DNA from: Anaerostipes sp.
GTDB lineage: Bacteria; Bacillota; Clostridia; Lachnospirales; Lachnospiraceae
Assembly (NCBI RefSeq): GCF_018381315.1
Contig: NZ_JAGZSD010000001.1
Location: 186,001-250,000 of the forward strand
DNA: 64,000 bases
Direction of reading: 5' to 3'
Below, one piece after another: positions 32,805 through 41,691 of the stretch. Every line of letters starts with the position of its first letter. Position 1 is the stretch's first letter. A program made the translations under genes and the position numbers. Under the pieces are notes generated by a model. The model was not told the DNA's origin and did no database searches. It saw only the letters and a program-made list of their open reading frames with translations.

Positions 32805-34889
32805 CTAGTCCTCCTTTATTTCCTGAATATGGCCCATGCCAAATGTTGTTTTACAGATTAATTTATCAAATATCATAAACATCGCCGGCAGAATAAATAC
32901 AACGCTGACCGTACTGATGACAGCCCCTCTGGCAAGCAGAGTACAGATGGAACTGATCATATCAATCTTGGAGTAAAGCGCTACTCCGAACGTTGCGGCG
33001 AAGAAGCTGAGTCCGCTGGTGATGATAGAAAGCATGGAAGTCTCATGTGCGATGCGGATGGATTTCCACTTGGTATTGCCTTTGATCCGCTCTTTTTGGT
33101 AGCGGCTTGTCATCAGGATGGCGTAATCCACCGTAGCACCAAGCTGTATGGTTCCGATGACAATACTGGCCACAAACGGAAGTTCTTCTCCCGTATAATA
33201 GGGGACAGCCATGTTGACACAGATTGCAAACTCGATGACTGCTACCAGAATGACCGGCAGGGAAGCCGATTTAAATACAATCATGATAATAATAAAGATT
33301 GCCGCTATTGAGGCTATATTTACATTCCGCAGATCCACATTGGTTACATCTGCCAGATCCTTCGTCAGCGGAGCTTCACCGATGACCATGGACTCTTCGC
33401 TGTAGCTTTTCACAATCTTGTTGATCTGGGCGATTTGGCGGTTGACCTGGTCGGTGGCGGTCTTGTAGTCGGAGCAGATGAATTCCATCTCGTAGTTTGG
33501 GCTGATCAGGCTGCTGCTCAGAGTGCCGGGGATCATATCAGAAGGTACGGCGGAACCTACGACGGAGTCCATACCCAAAACCCATTTGACGCCGTCTACT
33601 TTTTCAATCTTTTTCTGCATCTCTGATTTATCCTTGGATGACATGCCCGATTTCAGCATTACCATATGGATGTTGCTCATATGGAAGTCTTTGCTCAGCT
33701 TCTTGTTGGCAACGTTGCTGGGCAGAGACTGGGGCAGGGATTTATCAATATTATAGTAAATCTGCGTATGGTTGTTTCCGTAAACTGCAGGAAACAGCAG
33801 AATCAAAAAGACCAGAATAGTGGCTTTATAATGCTTGGTGATAAAGTGGGAAGCATTGGAAAGATCCGGGATAATGGATTTGTGTGTAGTTTTATCAATC
33901 CACTTATCAAAAATCAGGATCAGGGACGGCAGCAGGGTCACACAGCAGATAACGCCGATGACAACTCCCTTTGCCATAACGATTCCAATGTTCATACCTA
34001 AGGCAAAGGTCATAAAGCACAGAGCCGCAAACCCTGCAATGGTGGTGACGGAACTTCCTGCAACGGACTTAAACGTATTGGAGACCGCATGAGCCATGGC
34101 TCTTTGTTTGTCATTATCAAACCGAACCTTGTTGTCCTCGTAGCTGTGGAGCAGAAAGATGGAGTAATCCATAGTAACTCCCAGCTGCAGGATCGCAGTC
34201 AGAGCCTTTGTTATGTATGAGATCTCTCCCAAAAAAATATTGCTCCCAAGGTTATAGAGAATGGCAATGCCGATGCTTGCCAGAAATAAAACCGGAGTCA
34301 GAACAGATTCCATGGTAAGACATAAAACAAGCAGGGACATGGCAGCAGCAATTACAACATAAATCGGCATCTCTTCCAATGCCAGGTTTTTAATGTCAGT
34401 TACGATACCGGACATGCCGCTGATGAAACACTGTTTGCCTACCACATGGCGCATCTGGCTGACGGCATCCATTGTCTCATCAGATGAGGTGGTGTTGTCA
34501 AACAGTGCAATCATCATAGTGGCATTTTTGTTAAAAAATACGTTCCGGATTTTTGCAGGCAGCATTTCTTTTGGGAAGGTGGTGTCTGCGATGTCATCAT
34601 ACCAGAGTACCTTTTCAACATGGTCCACTTTTTCGATTTTGTGCTTGATTTCCTGTACATCCTTCAGCTTGGCATTTTCAACCACGACCATGGAAAATGC
34701 TCCGGTTCCAAACTCATCCACCATGATGTCCTGGCCCTTTACTGTCTCCAGAGAATTTGGAAGATAGCTCAGGATATCATAGTTGATCCGGGTTTTTGAA
34801 ATTCCGATCAGGGATGGAATTACCAGAAGGAAGGAGAGCAGAACAATCAGTTTACGGTGTTTTGCTATCCATTTCCCAAATTTAATCAT
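32805..34889 (-). CDS. MMPL/RND-superfamily transporter
   Basis: A 694-residue membrane protein with two repeats of one helix, a large external loop and five more helices, typical of MMPL-type RND exporters for lipids or hydrophobic compounds. MTMDYSIFLLHSYED (first half) and GATVDYAILMTSRYQKER (second half) carry the charged residues in helix 4 used for proton coupling. AGGAGG precedes the ATG. It is the first gene of a two-gene operon under a divergent TetR regulator; three matching operators lie in between. Confidence 0.92.
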   Translation of the reverse strand: MIKFGKWIAKHRKLIVLLSFLLVIPSLIGISKTRINYDILSYLPNSLETVKGQDIMVDEFGTGAFSMVVVENAKLKDVQEIKHKIEKVDHVEKVLWYDDIADTTFPKEMLPAKIRNVFFNKNATMMIALFDNTTSSDETMDAVSQMRHVVGKQCFISGMSGIVTDIKNLALEEMPIYVVIAAAMSLLVLCLTMESVLTPVLFLASIGIAILYNLGSNIFLGEISYITKALTAILQLGVTMDYSIFLLHSYEDNKVRFDNDKQRAMAHAVSNTFKSVAGSSVTTIAGFAALCFMTFALGMNIGIVMAKGVVIGVICCVTLLPSLILIFDKWIDKTTHKSIIPDLSNASHFITKHYKATILVFLILLFPAVYGNNHTQIYYNIDKSLPQSLPSNVANKKLSKDFHMSNIHMVMLKSGMSSKDKSEMQKKIEKVDGVKWVLGMDSVVGSAVPSDMIPGTLSSSLISPNYEMEFICSDYKTATDQVNRQIAQINKIVKSYSEESMVIGEAPLTKDLADVTNVDLRNVNIASIAAIFIIIMIVFKSASLPVILVAVIEFAICVNMAVPYYTGEELPFVASIVIGTIQLGATVDYAILMTSRYQKERIKGNTKWKSIRIAHETSMLSIITSGLSFFAATFGVALYSKIDMISSICTLLARGAVISTVSVVFILPAMFMIFDKLICKTTFGMGHIQEIKED

Positions 34890-34908
34890 AATCAGTCCTC
34901 CTAAATGA

Positions 34909-35030
34909 ATGACTAAAAGTCATTTTTCTTACTAATGGTATACTATAAAAATGACTAAAAGTCAATAATTATCTGTTTGTTTCCGGAGAATTTTATTAAA
35001 TATTGACTTGCAGTCATTTTTAGGTATAAT
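34909..35030. promoter_or_regulatory. Divergent promoters with three TetR operators (TGACT-N3-AGTCA)
   Basis: Operators at 34910-34922, 34952-34964 and 35004-35016. The minus promoter (TTGACT 34965-34960, 17 bp, TATACC 34942-34937) overlaps operator 2 at its -35, and operator 1 lies in its leader. The plus promoter (TTGACT 35003-35008, 16 bp, TATAAT 35025-35030) overlaps operator 3 at its -35. Confidence 0.88.
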
Positions 35031-35066
35031 GATAGTAAACTAAGGCCAAAAGGGGGATGTACGCCT

Positions 35067-35666
35067 ATGAGTAAAGTGGAAGAAAATAAAAAGAGAAAGA
35101 AGACAGCATTGCTTGATACGGCGTATCATCTGTTTACGCAGAATGGCTATCAAAAGACGTCTATTTCTGATATTGTCAGCCAGGCAGGTGTTGCCAAGGG
35201 CACATTTTATCTCTATTTTAAGGATAAGACAGATATCCGCTATAAACTGATTGCACACCGGGCAGGCCTGATTTTTAAAAAGGCTTACAGGGATCTTAAA
35301 AAGACCAATATCCGGCTGTTTGAAGATAAAATTGTGTTTCTCGCAGACAATATCATTGATCAGCTGTATAAAAACCCCACACTTTTGAAACTGATTTCCA
35401 AGCATTTGGGCTGGGGAATCTTCAAAAATGCAATGAATGAACCTATGGAAGGGGACCATGAGAACATATATGAGGTTTATATGAATCTCATGAAAGAGTC
35501 CGGCATAGAATTTGAGGAGCCGGAGACTATGATCTATCTGATTGTGGAGCTGATTTCCTCCAGCTGTTATAATGCTATTTTATTTGAACAGCCGGTGACA
35601 TTAGAACAGCTGAAGCCATTCTTGTATAAAACAATCCGAAGTATTATAAAAAATCATCAAAAATAG
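35067..35666 (+). CDS. TetR-family repressor
   Basis: A 199-residue regulator. The N-terminal helix-turn-helix reads ALLDTAYHLFTQNGYQKTSI, with VAKGTFYLYFKDKTDI as recognition helix region. The C-terminal ligand domain is variable, as usual. It is divergent from the MMPL exporter operon, and three TGACT-N3-AGTCA sites cover both promoters, so it should repress itself and the exporter until a ligand binds. Confidence 0.95.
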   Translation: MSKVEENKKRKKTALLDTAYHLFTQNGYQKTSISDIVSQAGVAKGTFYLYFKDKTDIRYKLIAHRAGLIFKKAYRDLKKTNIRLFEDKIVFLADNIIDQLYKNPTLLKLISKHLGWGIFKNAMNEPMEGDHENIYEVYMNLMKESGIEFEEPETMIYLIVELISSSCYNAILFEQPVTLEQLKPFLYKTIRSIIKNHQK

Positions 35667-35707
35667 TACAATGTACGGTTTTTTGAGCAAACAACCACAG
35701 GAAATCA

Positions 35708-35716
35708 TGCTATAAT
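35708..35716 (+). promoter_or_regulatory. Extended -10 promoter of the malQ gene
   Basis: TGCTATAAT fits the extended -10 form, 65 bp before malQ. A small hairpin TGATGAG-CCT-CTCATCA (35744-35760) lies in the leader. Confidence 0.5.
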
Positions 35717-35780
35717 GAGGGATGCGAAAACTGTTAATCAGAATGATGAGCCTCTCATCAGTAGTTATAAGGAGTAATGA

Positions 35781-37196
35781 ATGAAATCTTGTGGTATTTT
35801 GCTGCCTATCTTTAGCCTGCCGTCTTCTTACGGTATCGGATGCTTTTCAAAAGAAGCCTACCAATTTGTAGACTTTCTGAAATCAACCGGCCAGTCCTAC
35901 TGGCAGATTCTTCCTCTTGGAACCATCGGGGAAGGAAATTCTCCGTATTTATCCTATTCAAGTTTTGCGGGAAGCGTATTATATATAGATTTAGAACAGC
36001 TCCAGGCAGAGGGACTGCTGACTCCGGAGGAGTGTGACGGCTGGGAATTTTCTGACAGCGAAGAAAAAGTGGACTACGATAAAGTATTTATGTCCAGGGA
36101 GATTTTGCTGTGGATTGCTTACAGCCGTTTCCGCGGGGGAAAAGATTACGAAGATTTCAAGAAAACCCATAAAGAGTGGCTGGATGATTTCTGCCAGTAC
36201 ATGGATCTGAAACAGCCCGGAAAGGGAAGAGAGTATTTTTGCTTTGTCCAGTATAAGTTCCTGGGCCAATGGCTCAAACTTAAGCAGTATGCCAATACAA
36301 ACGGCATTCAGATCATTGGAGATCTTCCGTTTTATGTAGCAAAAGAGGGGGCTGATTTTTGGGCCCACCCGGAAATGTTTCAGCTGGATGAAGACGGGAA
36401 GCCCAGAGTACAGGGCGGATGTCCGCCGGATGCCTTTGCTGAGAACGGGCAGCTTTGGTCGAATCCTGTATATAACTGGGAATATCACAAAAACACAGGG
36501 TATGACTGGTGGATGAAGAGATTAAGCCATAACTTCCTTTTATATGATGTGCTGCGTCTGGATCATTTCCGGGGATTTGATGAGTATTTTGTGATCCCGG
36601 CGGAAGCTGAAACAGCGGCCGGAGGCAAGTGGGAAAAAGGGCCCGGATTAGATTTCTTTCTCACATTAAAAGAGAAACTTGGGGACGTAAAGATCATTGC
36701 TGAGGACCTGGGATTTCTGACTGATTCCGTCAGGGAACTGCAGAGAGAGATCGGTTATCCGGGAATGAAGATCCTTGAGTTTGCTTTTGGGGCCTGGGAC
36801 GACAGCGCATATCTGCCGCATAAGTATGAGGAAAACTGTGTGGTATATACAGGGACTCATGATAATGACACAGCTCTTGGGTGGTACGAGGATATGTCGG
36901 AGCAGGACAGGAACTTTCTGCATCATTATCTGAAACACAGCACGATTGTTCCGACCGGGCATATGAATCTGGATTTAATCTCCCTAGCTCTTGAGAGCAA
37001 GGGGGATACTGTAATCATTCCGCTTCAGGACTACCTTGGTCTAGGCAGCAGCGCAAGAATCAATACACCTTCTACTGTGGGGGAAAACTGGGAGTGGAGA
37101 GTGACAAAAGAGCAGCTGAACAGTGAACTGAGAAAAACCATTTTGACACTGCATGACCGCTACCGCAAGGAAGAAACGACAGAGAAAAACTCATAA
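35781..37196 (+). CDS. malQ: 4-alpha-glucanotransferase (amylomaltase)
   Basis: A 471-residue GH77 enzyme transferring alpha-1,4-glucan segments in maltodextrin or glycogen metabolism. Typical N-terminus SYGIGCF; the catalytic nucleophile lies in LRLDHFRGFDEYF (about residue 256), the acid/base in IIAEDLG, the third acid in TGTHDNDT. AAGGAGTAA precedes the ATG. It starts a run of closely spaced genes with nth and an exonuclease gene, although these have unrelated roles. Normal length for the short bacterial form. Confidence 0.95.
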   Translation: MKSCGILLPIFSLPSSYGIGCFSKEAYQFVDFLKSTGQSYWQILPLGTIGEGNSPYLSYSSFAGSVLYIDLEQLQAEGLLTPEECDGWEFSDSEEKVDYDKVFMSREILLWIAYSRFRGGKDYEDFKKTHKEWLDDFCQYMDLKQPGKGREYFCFVQYKFLGQWLKLKQYANTNGIQIIGDLPFYVAKEGADFWAHPEMFQLDEDGKPRVQGGCPPDAFAENGQLWSNPVYNWEYHKNTGYDWWMKRLSHNFLLYDVLRLDHFRGFDEYFVIPAEAETAAGGKWEKGPGLDFFLTLKEKLGDVKIIAEDLGFLTDSVRELQREIGYPGMKILEFAFGAWDDSAYLPHKYEENCVVYTGTHDNDTALGWYEDMSEQDRNFLHHYLKHSTIVPTGHMNLDLISLALESKGDTVIIPLQDYLGLGSSARINTPSTVGENWEWRVTKEQLNSELRKTILTLHDRYRKEETTEKNS

Positions 37197-37208
37197 GGAG
37201 CAGAACCT

Positions 37209-37859
37209 ATGGCGAAAGTATCCAAAAGAGTAACAAAAGAACGTGTAAGAAAGATCTGCGATATTTTAAATGAAACTTATACTACAGAATATAAGTGTTA
37301 TTTAAATCATGAAAATGCGTGGCAGCTTCTGATTGCAACAATGCTCAGCGCACAGTGTACGGATGCCAGAGTGAATATTGTTACAGAGAAGCTGTTTAAA
37401 AAGTATACAAGCCTCAGTGCATTTGCAGAAGCAGATATTAAAGAACTGGAGAGAGATATTTATTCCACTGGATTTTATAAAAATAAAGCAAAGAACATTA
37501 TCGGGGCTGCAGGCCAGATTCTTGAGCGGCACGGAGGGGAAGTGCCGGAAAGTATTGAAGAACTGACTGCTCTGGACGGAGTGGGAAGAAAAACGGCCAA
37601 TGTAATACGGGGCAATATTTTTCATGAGCCCAGTATTGTGGTAGATACCCATGTAAAAAGGATTTCTAAGAAACTATATCTGACAAAAAATGACGATCCG
37701 GTTAAGATCGAACATGACCTGATGAAGGTTCTGCCAAAAGAACAGTGGATCCTTTACAATATCCAGATCATCACCCATGGGAGGAATGTCTGTATTGCCA
37801 GACGGCCGAAATGCGGGGAATGTACTCTGCAGACGGTCTGCCCATCCTGCGAGGTGTAG
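37209..37859 (+). CDS. nth: Endonuclease III (DNA glycosylase/AP lyase)
   Basis: A 216-residue base-excision-repair enzyme for oxidised pyrimidines. The helix-hairpin-helix LTALDGVGRKTANVI includes the catalytic Lys (about 125), IVVDTHVKR has the catalytic Asp, and the C-terminal CIARRPKCGECTLQTVC holds the four 4Fe-4S cysteines (C-x6-C-x2-C-x5-C). It lies 12 bp after malQ and 3 bp before the exonuclease gene. Confidence 0.96.
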   Translation: MAKVSKRVTKERVRKICDILNETYTTEYKCYLNHENAWQLLIATMLSAQCTDARVNIVTEKLFKKYTSLSAFAEADIKELERDIYSTGFYKNKAKNIIGAAGQILERHGGEVPESIEELTALDGVGRKTANVIRGNIFHEPSIVVDTHVKRISKKLYLTKNDDPVKIEHDLMKVLPKEQWILYNIQIITHGRNVCIARRPKCGECTLQTVCPSCEV

Positions 37860-37862
37860 CCT

Positions 37863-38567
37863 ATGAAGGAATATGTTGCGTTTGATCTGGAGACCACAGG
37901 ACTTTCTGTAGATGATGACCAGGTAATTGAGATCGGAGCTGTCAAGATCAAAAACGGCAGGATCGCCGGAAAGTATAATTGTATTATTTATCCCGAAAGG
38001 GAGGTATCAGAATTTATTATCAAGCTGACCGGGATCTCCAGGGAAATGCTGGATGGGGGTCTTCCGCTTAGGGACGGTGTGGAAGGATTTCTCTCCTTCA
38101 GTGAGGGGTTCCCGGTGCTGGGGCATAATCTGATGTTTGACTACCGCTTTATGAAGACAGCGGCCAAAAAGTTTTCCTATTCTTTTGAAAAGGAAGGTGT
38201 GGATACTCTGAAGGCCGCACGGCAGCTGCTTCGGCAGCTCGAGAGCAAGAAGCTGGGGAGTCTTTGTGAGCATTATCATTATGTCAATCAGGCGGCCCAC
38301 AGGGCTTATGATGATGCACTGGCCACAGCAGTTGTGTTTGAATCTATGAAGAGGGAATTCGGGCCGGAACAGAAGGTCTTTGAACCGGAGCCGCTTATGT
38401 ACCGTCCCAAAAAGGCCCAGATGATCTCTGCAAAGCAAAAACGATACTTGAATGAACTGCGGAAATATCATAAAATAGAGGATAACGGCAGCATTGACGG
38501 ACTTACAATGAGTGAAGCTTCCAGAACTATAGATGAGATTATTTCAAAATATGGGGTGATGCGATGA
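37863..38567 (+). CDS. DnaQ-like 3'-5' exonuclease
   Basis: A 234-residue DEDDh-family nuclease: ExoI VAFDLETTGL (Asp7, Glu9), ExoII LGHNLMFDYRFM, ExoIII HRAYDDALAT, with the His five residues before Asp. Similar to the PolC/epsilon exonuclease domain but free-standing. The C-terminal 70 residues (SAKQKRYLNELRKYHKIEDN) form a small extra domain with a SAP-like or helical appearance. Co-transcribed after nth, a plausible repair or proofreading accessory. The stop overlaps a tiny downstream ORF by the ATGA arrangement. Confidence 0.92.
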   Translation: MKEYVAFDLETTGLSVDDDQVIEIGAVKIKNGRIAGKYNCIIYPEREVSEFIIKLTGISREMLDGGLPLRDGVEGFLSFSEGFPVLGHNLMFDYRFMKTAAKKFSYSFEKEGVDTLKAARQLLRQLESKKLGSLCEHYHYVNQAAHRAYDDALATAVVFESMKREFGPEQKVFEPEPLMYRPKKAQMISAKQKRYLNELRKYHKIEDNGSIDGLTMSEASRTIDEIISKYGVMR

Positions 38568-38656
38568 AAAAGAAGAGAATGATTGCCGGAATTATTGCGG
38601 TCCTTTTAGCGGTCATAATGGTCGGCACAACCGTTGCCGGTTATTTACTGGTGTAA
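38564..38656 (+). CDS. Tiny single-helix membrane protein, 30 residues
   Basis: ATGA overlap with the exonuclease gene end couples its translation. A basic start (MKKKRM) precedes one hydrophobic helix (IAGIIAVLLAVIMVGTTVAG) that fills the rest. Immediately upstream of the VanW-family gene, which itself begins with a similar helix. No family recognised; it could be a real small protein or a chance frame. Confidence 0.5.
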   Translation: MKKKRMIAGIIAVLLAVIMVGTTVAGYLLV

Positions 38657-38700
38657 AACGGACAACATTTGTACACAGAAACAACTTAGGAAGGATAGGC

Positions 38701-40197
38701 ATGTCTAAAAAAATCAAGATCGGTATCGCTGCCGGAGTTTTAGCAGTGATCTGTATTGGCGTATTTGTTTATATCAGCCAGACAGTAAAAGGAGCTACCA
38801 GGGACAATAAGATTGTCCAGGGGGTAGTATTTGAAGGTAAGTCCCTTGGAGGGATGACAAAAGAAGAAGCAAAAAAAGAGATTGAAAATTATATAGACAA
38901 AGAAAAAGCAAAGGATATTACATTTTATGTGGATGATAAGAAAGCGGTAATCAAGCTTTCTGAGACCGGCGTTTCATGGGATGTGGAGAAAACAGTCAGG
39001 GATGCCTACAGCGTGGGAAGATCAGGCAGTATTATCAACCGTTATTCCCAGGTGAAAAAGGATCAGGTTGAGGTAAAGATTGAACGCAGCTACGATCAGG
39101 AGACATTTGACAAGAAACTTGAGGCTGCTGCGAAAAAGATCGTATCAGAGCCTAAAAATGCATCTTTAAAAAGGAAAAACGGCAAGTTTGTCATTATTAA
39201 AGAGAAAACCGGATATGCGCTGAACAAAAAAAGCACATTCCAGGCATATAAGAAGCAGGTTGAGGCAGAGAGCTTTAAGGTGCCGCTAAAGGTCACAAGG
39301 AAAAAAGCAGAGTATACCAGCGAAGATATGGCTAAAATCAAGGATAAGCTGGGCACCAAGACAACTTATTACGGTTCTTCTGCACCGGGGAGAAAAGGCA
39401 ACGTTGCAAACGGTGCCAAGATGATCAACGGAAGTGTGGTCTACCCGGGTGAGACATTTTCAGTATATAAAGCGGTTTCTCCGTTTACAAGTGAAAATGG
39501 ATATTACCTGGCAGGCTCCTATGAAAATGGCCAGACTGTCCAAACCTACGGGGGCGGTATCTGTCAGGTTTCCACAACACTGTATAATGCAGTGATCAGG
39601 GCAGAACTTAAGATCAAAGAGCGGCATCCGCACTCCATGACGGTATCCTATGTGCCGAGATCCGCTGATGCGGCCATCGCAGGAACTTATAAGGACTTAA
39701 AGTTTCAGAACCAGTTTGACTTTCCTATTTATATAGAAGGAATTGCCGATGGCTCCAATATCACATTCAGCGTCTATGGACAGAAAACAAATCCGGACCG
39801 TCACGTGGAGTTTGTCTCTGAGACAACTTCTGTCAGAAACAGTTCCGGGGAGAAAGTCATCAAGGATCCCACACTGGAAGAAGGAAAACGTGTGGTAGAG
39901 CAGGTCGGTCATACAGGATATGAAGCAAGACTCTGGAAGATTGTAAAAGAAAAGGGCAAGAAAACACAGAAGATTTTGTTTAATACGTCCAGCTACATGG
40001 CAACTCCGAATACCGTAAGGGTTGGAACAAAGAAGAAAGAGAAAGACAAGAAAAAAGAGAAAGACAAGAAAGAAAAAGATAAAAAGTCCACAGAGAAATC
40101 TGCGGAAAAGACGACAGAGAAGAAAAAGACGACAGAAAAGAAGAAAGCAACTGAAAAGAAGAGCACCGAGGGCACCAAAAAATCCAAAGAAAATTAA
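38701..40197 (+). CDS. VanW-family cell-envelope protein with Lys-rich tail
   Basis: A 498-residue membrane-anchored protein. One helix at residues 6-24, a PG_binding_4/YoaR-type domain (about 40-215), and the VanW domain (about 215-345) with GGGICQVSTTLYNAV and ERHPHSMTVSYVP. Next a G5-like segment ending in NTVRVGTKK, then about 50 residues made of KEKDKK and TTEKKK repeats. VanW proteins are tied to the cell wall and to vancomycin-type clusters, but no Van genes are here. AAGGATAGGC precedes the ATG. The repetitive tail may lie against anionic wall polymers. Confidence 0.88.
   Translation: MSKKIKIGIAAGVLAVICIGVFVYISQTVKGATRDNKIVQGVVFEGKSLGGMTKEEAKKEIENYIDKEKAKDITFYVDDKKAVIKLSETGVSWDVEKTVRDAYSVGRSGSIINRYSQVKKDQVEVKIERSYDQETFDKKLEAAAKKIVSEPKNASLKRKNGKFVIIKEKTGYALNKKSTFQAYKKQVEAESFKVPLKVTRKKAEYTSEDMAKIKDKLGTKTTYYGSSAPGRKGNVANGAKMINGSVVYPGETFSVYKAVSPFTSENGYYLAGSYENGQTVQTYGGGICQVSTTLYNAVIRAELKIKERHPHSMTVSYVPRSADAAIAGTYKDLKFQNQFDFPIYIEGIADGSNITFSVYGQKTNPDRHVEFVSETTSVRNSSGEKVIKDPTLEEGKRVVEQVGHTGYEARLWKIVKEKGKKTQKILFNTSSYMATPNTVRVGTKKKEKDKKKEKDKKEKDKKSTEKSAEKTTEKKKTTEKKKATEKKSTEGTKKSKEN
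40025..40185 (+). repeat. Low-complexity AAG/GAA repeat encoding the VanW-protein tail
   Basis: Near-tandem AAGAAAGAGAAAGAC units (KEKDKK) followed by ACGACAGAGAAGAAAAAG units (TTEKKK). It is a slippage-prone stretch, so tail length may vary among strains. Confidence 0.7.
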
Positions 40198-40210
40198 TTA
40201 GGGTAAAATC

Positions 40211-41200
40211 ATGAAGATAGGTAAAATTCCAGAATCCACTTTAAAAAAAGTTATATTGGAACAGCTGGGCACAAAGCGGGATGAGGTTTTAATCGGTCCG
40301 GGGATCGGAGAAGACTGTGCAGCGTTAAAGCTTGGGGAGGGGGAAGTGTTTGTGCTTTCCACTGACCCGATTACAGGCGCAGACAAAGAAGCAGGGCGGC
40401 TGGCGGTGCATGTTACCGCCAATGACCTGGTTTCCTCCGGTGCAGAACCGGTCGGCCTGATGCTGACAGTCCTGCTTCCGCCGGAGACAAAAGAAAAGGA
40501 ATTAAAACAGCTGGCCGCAGAGATGCAGGAAGAGTGCGTAAAGCTGGGCATTGCAGTTATCGGAGGACACACAGAGGTGACGGATGCGGTCAGAAAGCCC
40601 CTGATTTCGGTTACCGGCGTTGGGAAGGTTAAGGAAGACCGGCTTTTATCCACAAAAGGGGCCAGGCCAGGACAGGATATTGTTGTGACAAAATATATCG
40701 GGCTGGAGGGTACCGGGATCATAGCCAGTGAACAGGAAGATCTGCTGAAAGAACGCTTTTCCGAAGATTTTCTTGACGAGGCAAAGGCCTGTCTTGAATA
40801 TATCTCTGTTGTTCCGGAAGGAAAGATTGCGGGAACCTATGCTTCTGCAATGCATGACATTACAGAGGGAGGCATTTACGGGGCGCTCTGGGAAGTAGCC
40901 CAGGCCTCCGGTGTGGGGCTGGAAGTTTCGATTGAGGACATTCCGGTCAAACAGCATACAGTGGAATTATGTGAGTTTTTTAACTTGAACCCATACCAGC
41001 TGATCTCCAGCGGTTCCATGCTGATCACAACAGACCATGGAAATGCCCTTGTGAGGGCATTGGAACAGGAAGGCATCAAAGCTTCAGTCATTGGCCGCAC
41101 CACAGATTCTAAGGACAAGATCATTTACAGGGAAGGCAAAGCGGCAAGCCTGGAAGCTCCGAAACAAGACGAATTGTATAAGATTGGAGAAAGATCATGA
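40211..41200 (+). CDS. AIR-synthase-related (HypE/ThiL-like) protein
   Basis: A 329-residue member of the PurM/HypE/SelD/ThiL ATP-binding superfamily. GPGIGEDCAALKL near residue 27, STDPITG and HVTANDLVSSGAEPVGLML are the metal/ATP motifs of the N-terminal half, and HDITEGGIYGALWEVA is the C-terminal half signature. It lacks the C-terminal cysteine motif (PRxC) needed by HypE for hydrogenase maturation, and no hydrogenase genes are near. It overlaps the Lrp-family gene by ATGA, in a cluster with an aminotransferase. The substrate is unknown; most likely a small-molecule kinase or ligase. Confidence 0.82.
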   Translation: MKIGKIPESTLKKVILEQLGTKRDEVLIGPGIGEDCAALKLGEGEVFVLSTDPITGADKEAGRLAVHVTANDLVSSGAEPVGLMLTVLLPPETKEKELKQLAAEMQEECVKLGIAVIGGHTEVTDAVRKPLISVTGVGKVKEDRLLSTKGARPGQDIVVTKYIGLEGTGIIASEQEDLLKERFSEDFLDEAKACLEYISVVPEGKIAGTYASAMHDITEGGIYGALWEVAQASGVGLEVSIEDIPVKQHTVELCEFFNLNPYQLISSGSMLITTDHGNALVRALEQEGIKASVIGRTTDSKDKIIYREGKAASLEAPKQDELYKIGERS

Positions 41201-41691
41201 ATCAAGAGCTGAGAGAGTCGATTTTAAAATTATTAGAAAAGAACAGCCGTCTGGATCTGAAAGAACTGGCTGTTCTCCTGGATTCCACAGAAGCTGAGAT
41301 TGCAAATGAAGTGGCTGAGATGGAAAAAGAACACATTATCTGCGGATATCACACACTCATCAACTGGGATCATACGAGCAGAGAACAGCTGACAGCGATG
41401 ATCGAAGTCAAGGTTACACCTCAGAGGGGAGAGGGCTTTGATAAGATTGCTGAGCGCATCTACAATTTCCCTGAGGTTAAGGCGCTGTACCTTATGTCCG
41501 GAGCCTATGATTTTATGGTTATGCTGGAAGGAAAGACAATGAAAGAGATTTCTATGTTTACTTCATCCAAGCTTGCTCCGCTGGAAGCAGTGTTAAGCAC
41601 AGCTACTCATTTTGTGCTTAAGAAGTATAAGGACCACGGAACTGTATTAGAGGCAAAAAAAGTAGATAAGAGACAGGCGGTGACTCCATAA
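41197..41691 (+). CDS. Lrp/AsnC-family regulator
   Basis: A 164-residue protein with an N-terminal helix-turn-helix (RLDLKELAVLLDSTEAEIAN) and a C-terminal RAM ligand domain (VKALYLMSGAYDFMVMLEG). ATGA overlap with the upstream gene and one-base overlap with the aminotransferase downstream bind it into the operon. It probably senses an amino acid linked to the aminotransferase. Confidence 0.92.
   Translation: MNQELRESILKLLEKNSRLDLKELAVLLDSTEAEIANEVAEMEKEHIICGYHTLINWDHTSREQLTAMIEVKVTPQRGEGFDKIAERIYNFPEVKALYLMSGAYDFMVMLEGKTMKEISMFTSSKLAPLEAVLSTATHFVLKKYKDHGTVLEAKKVDKRQAVTP

Noticed and set aside
38701..40197. VanW protein as part of a vancomycin-resistance cluster
   Set aside because: No vanS/R/H/A/X/Y genes lie nearby, and the ddl at 49343 has the D-Ala-type Tyr motif.
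40211..41200. Hydrogenase maturation protein HypE
   Set aside because: The C-terminal cysteine motif is missing and there are no hyp or hydrogenase genes around.
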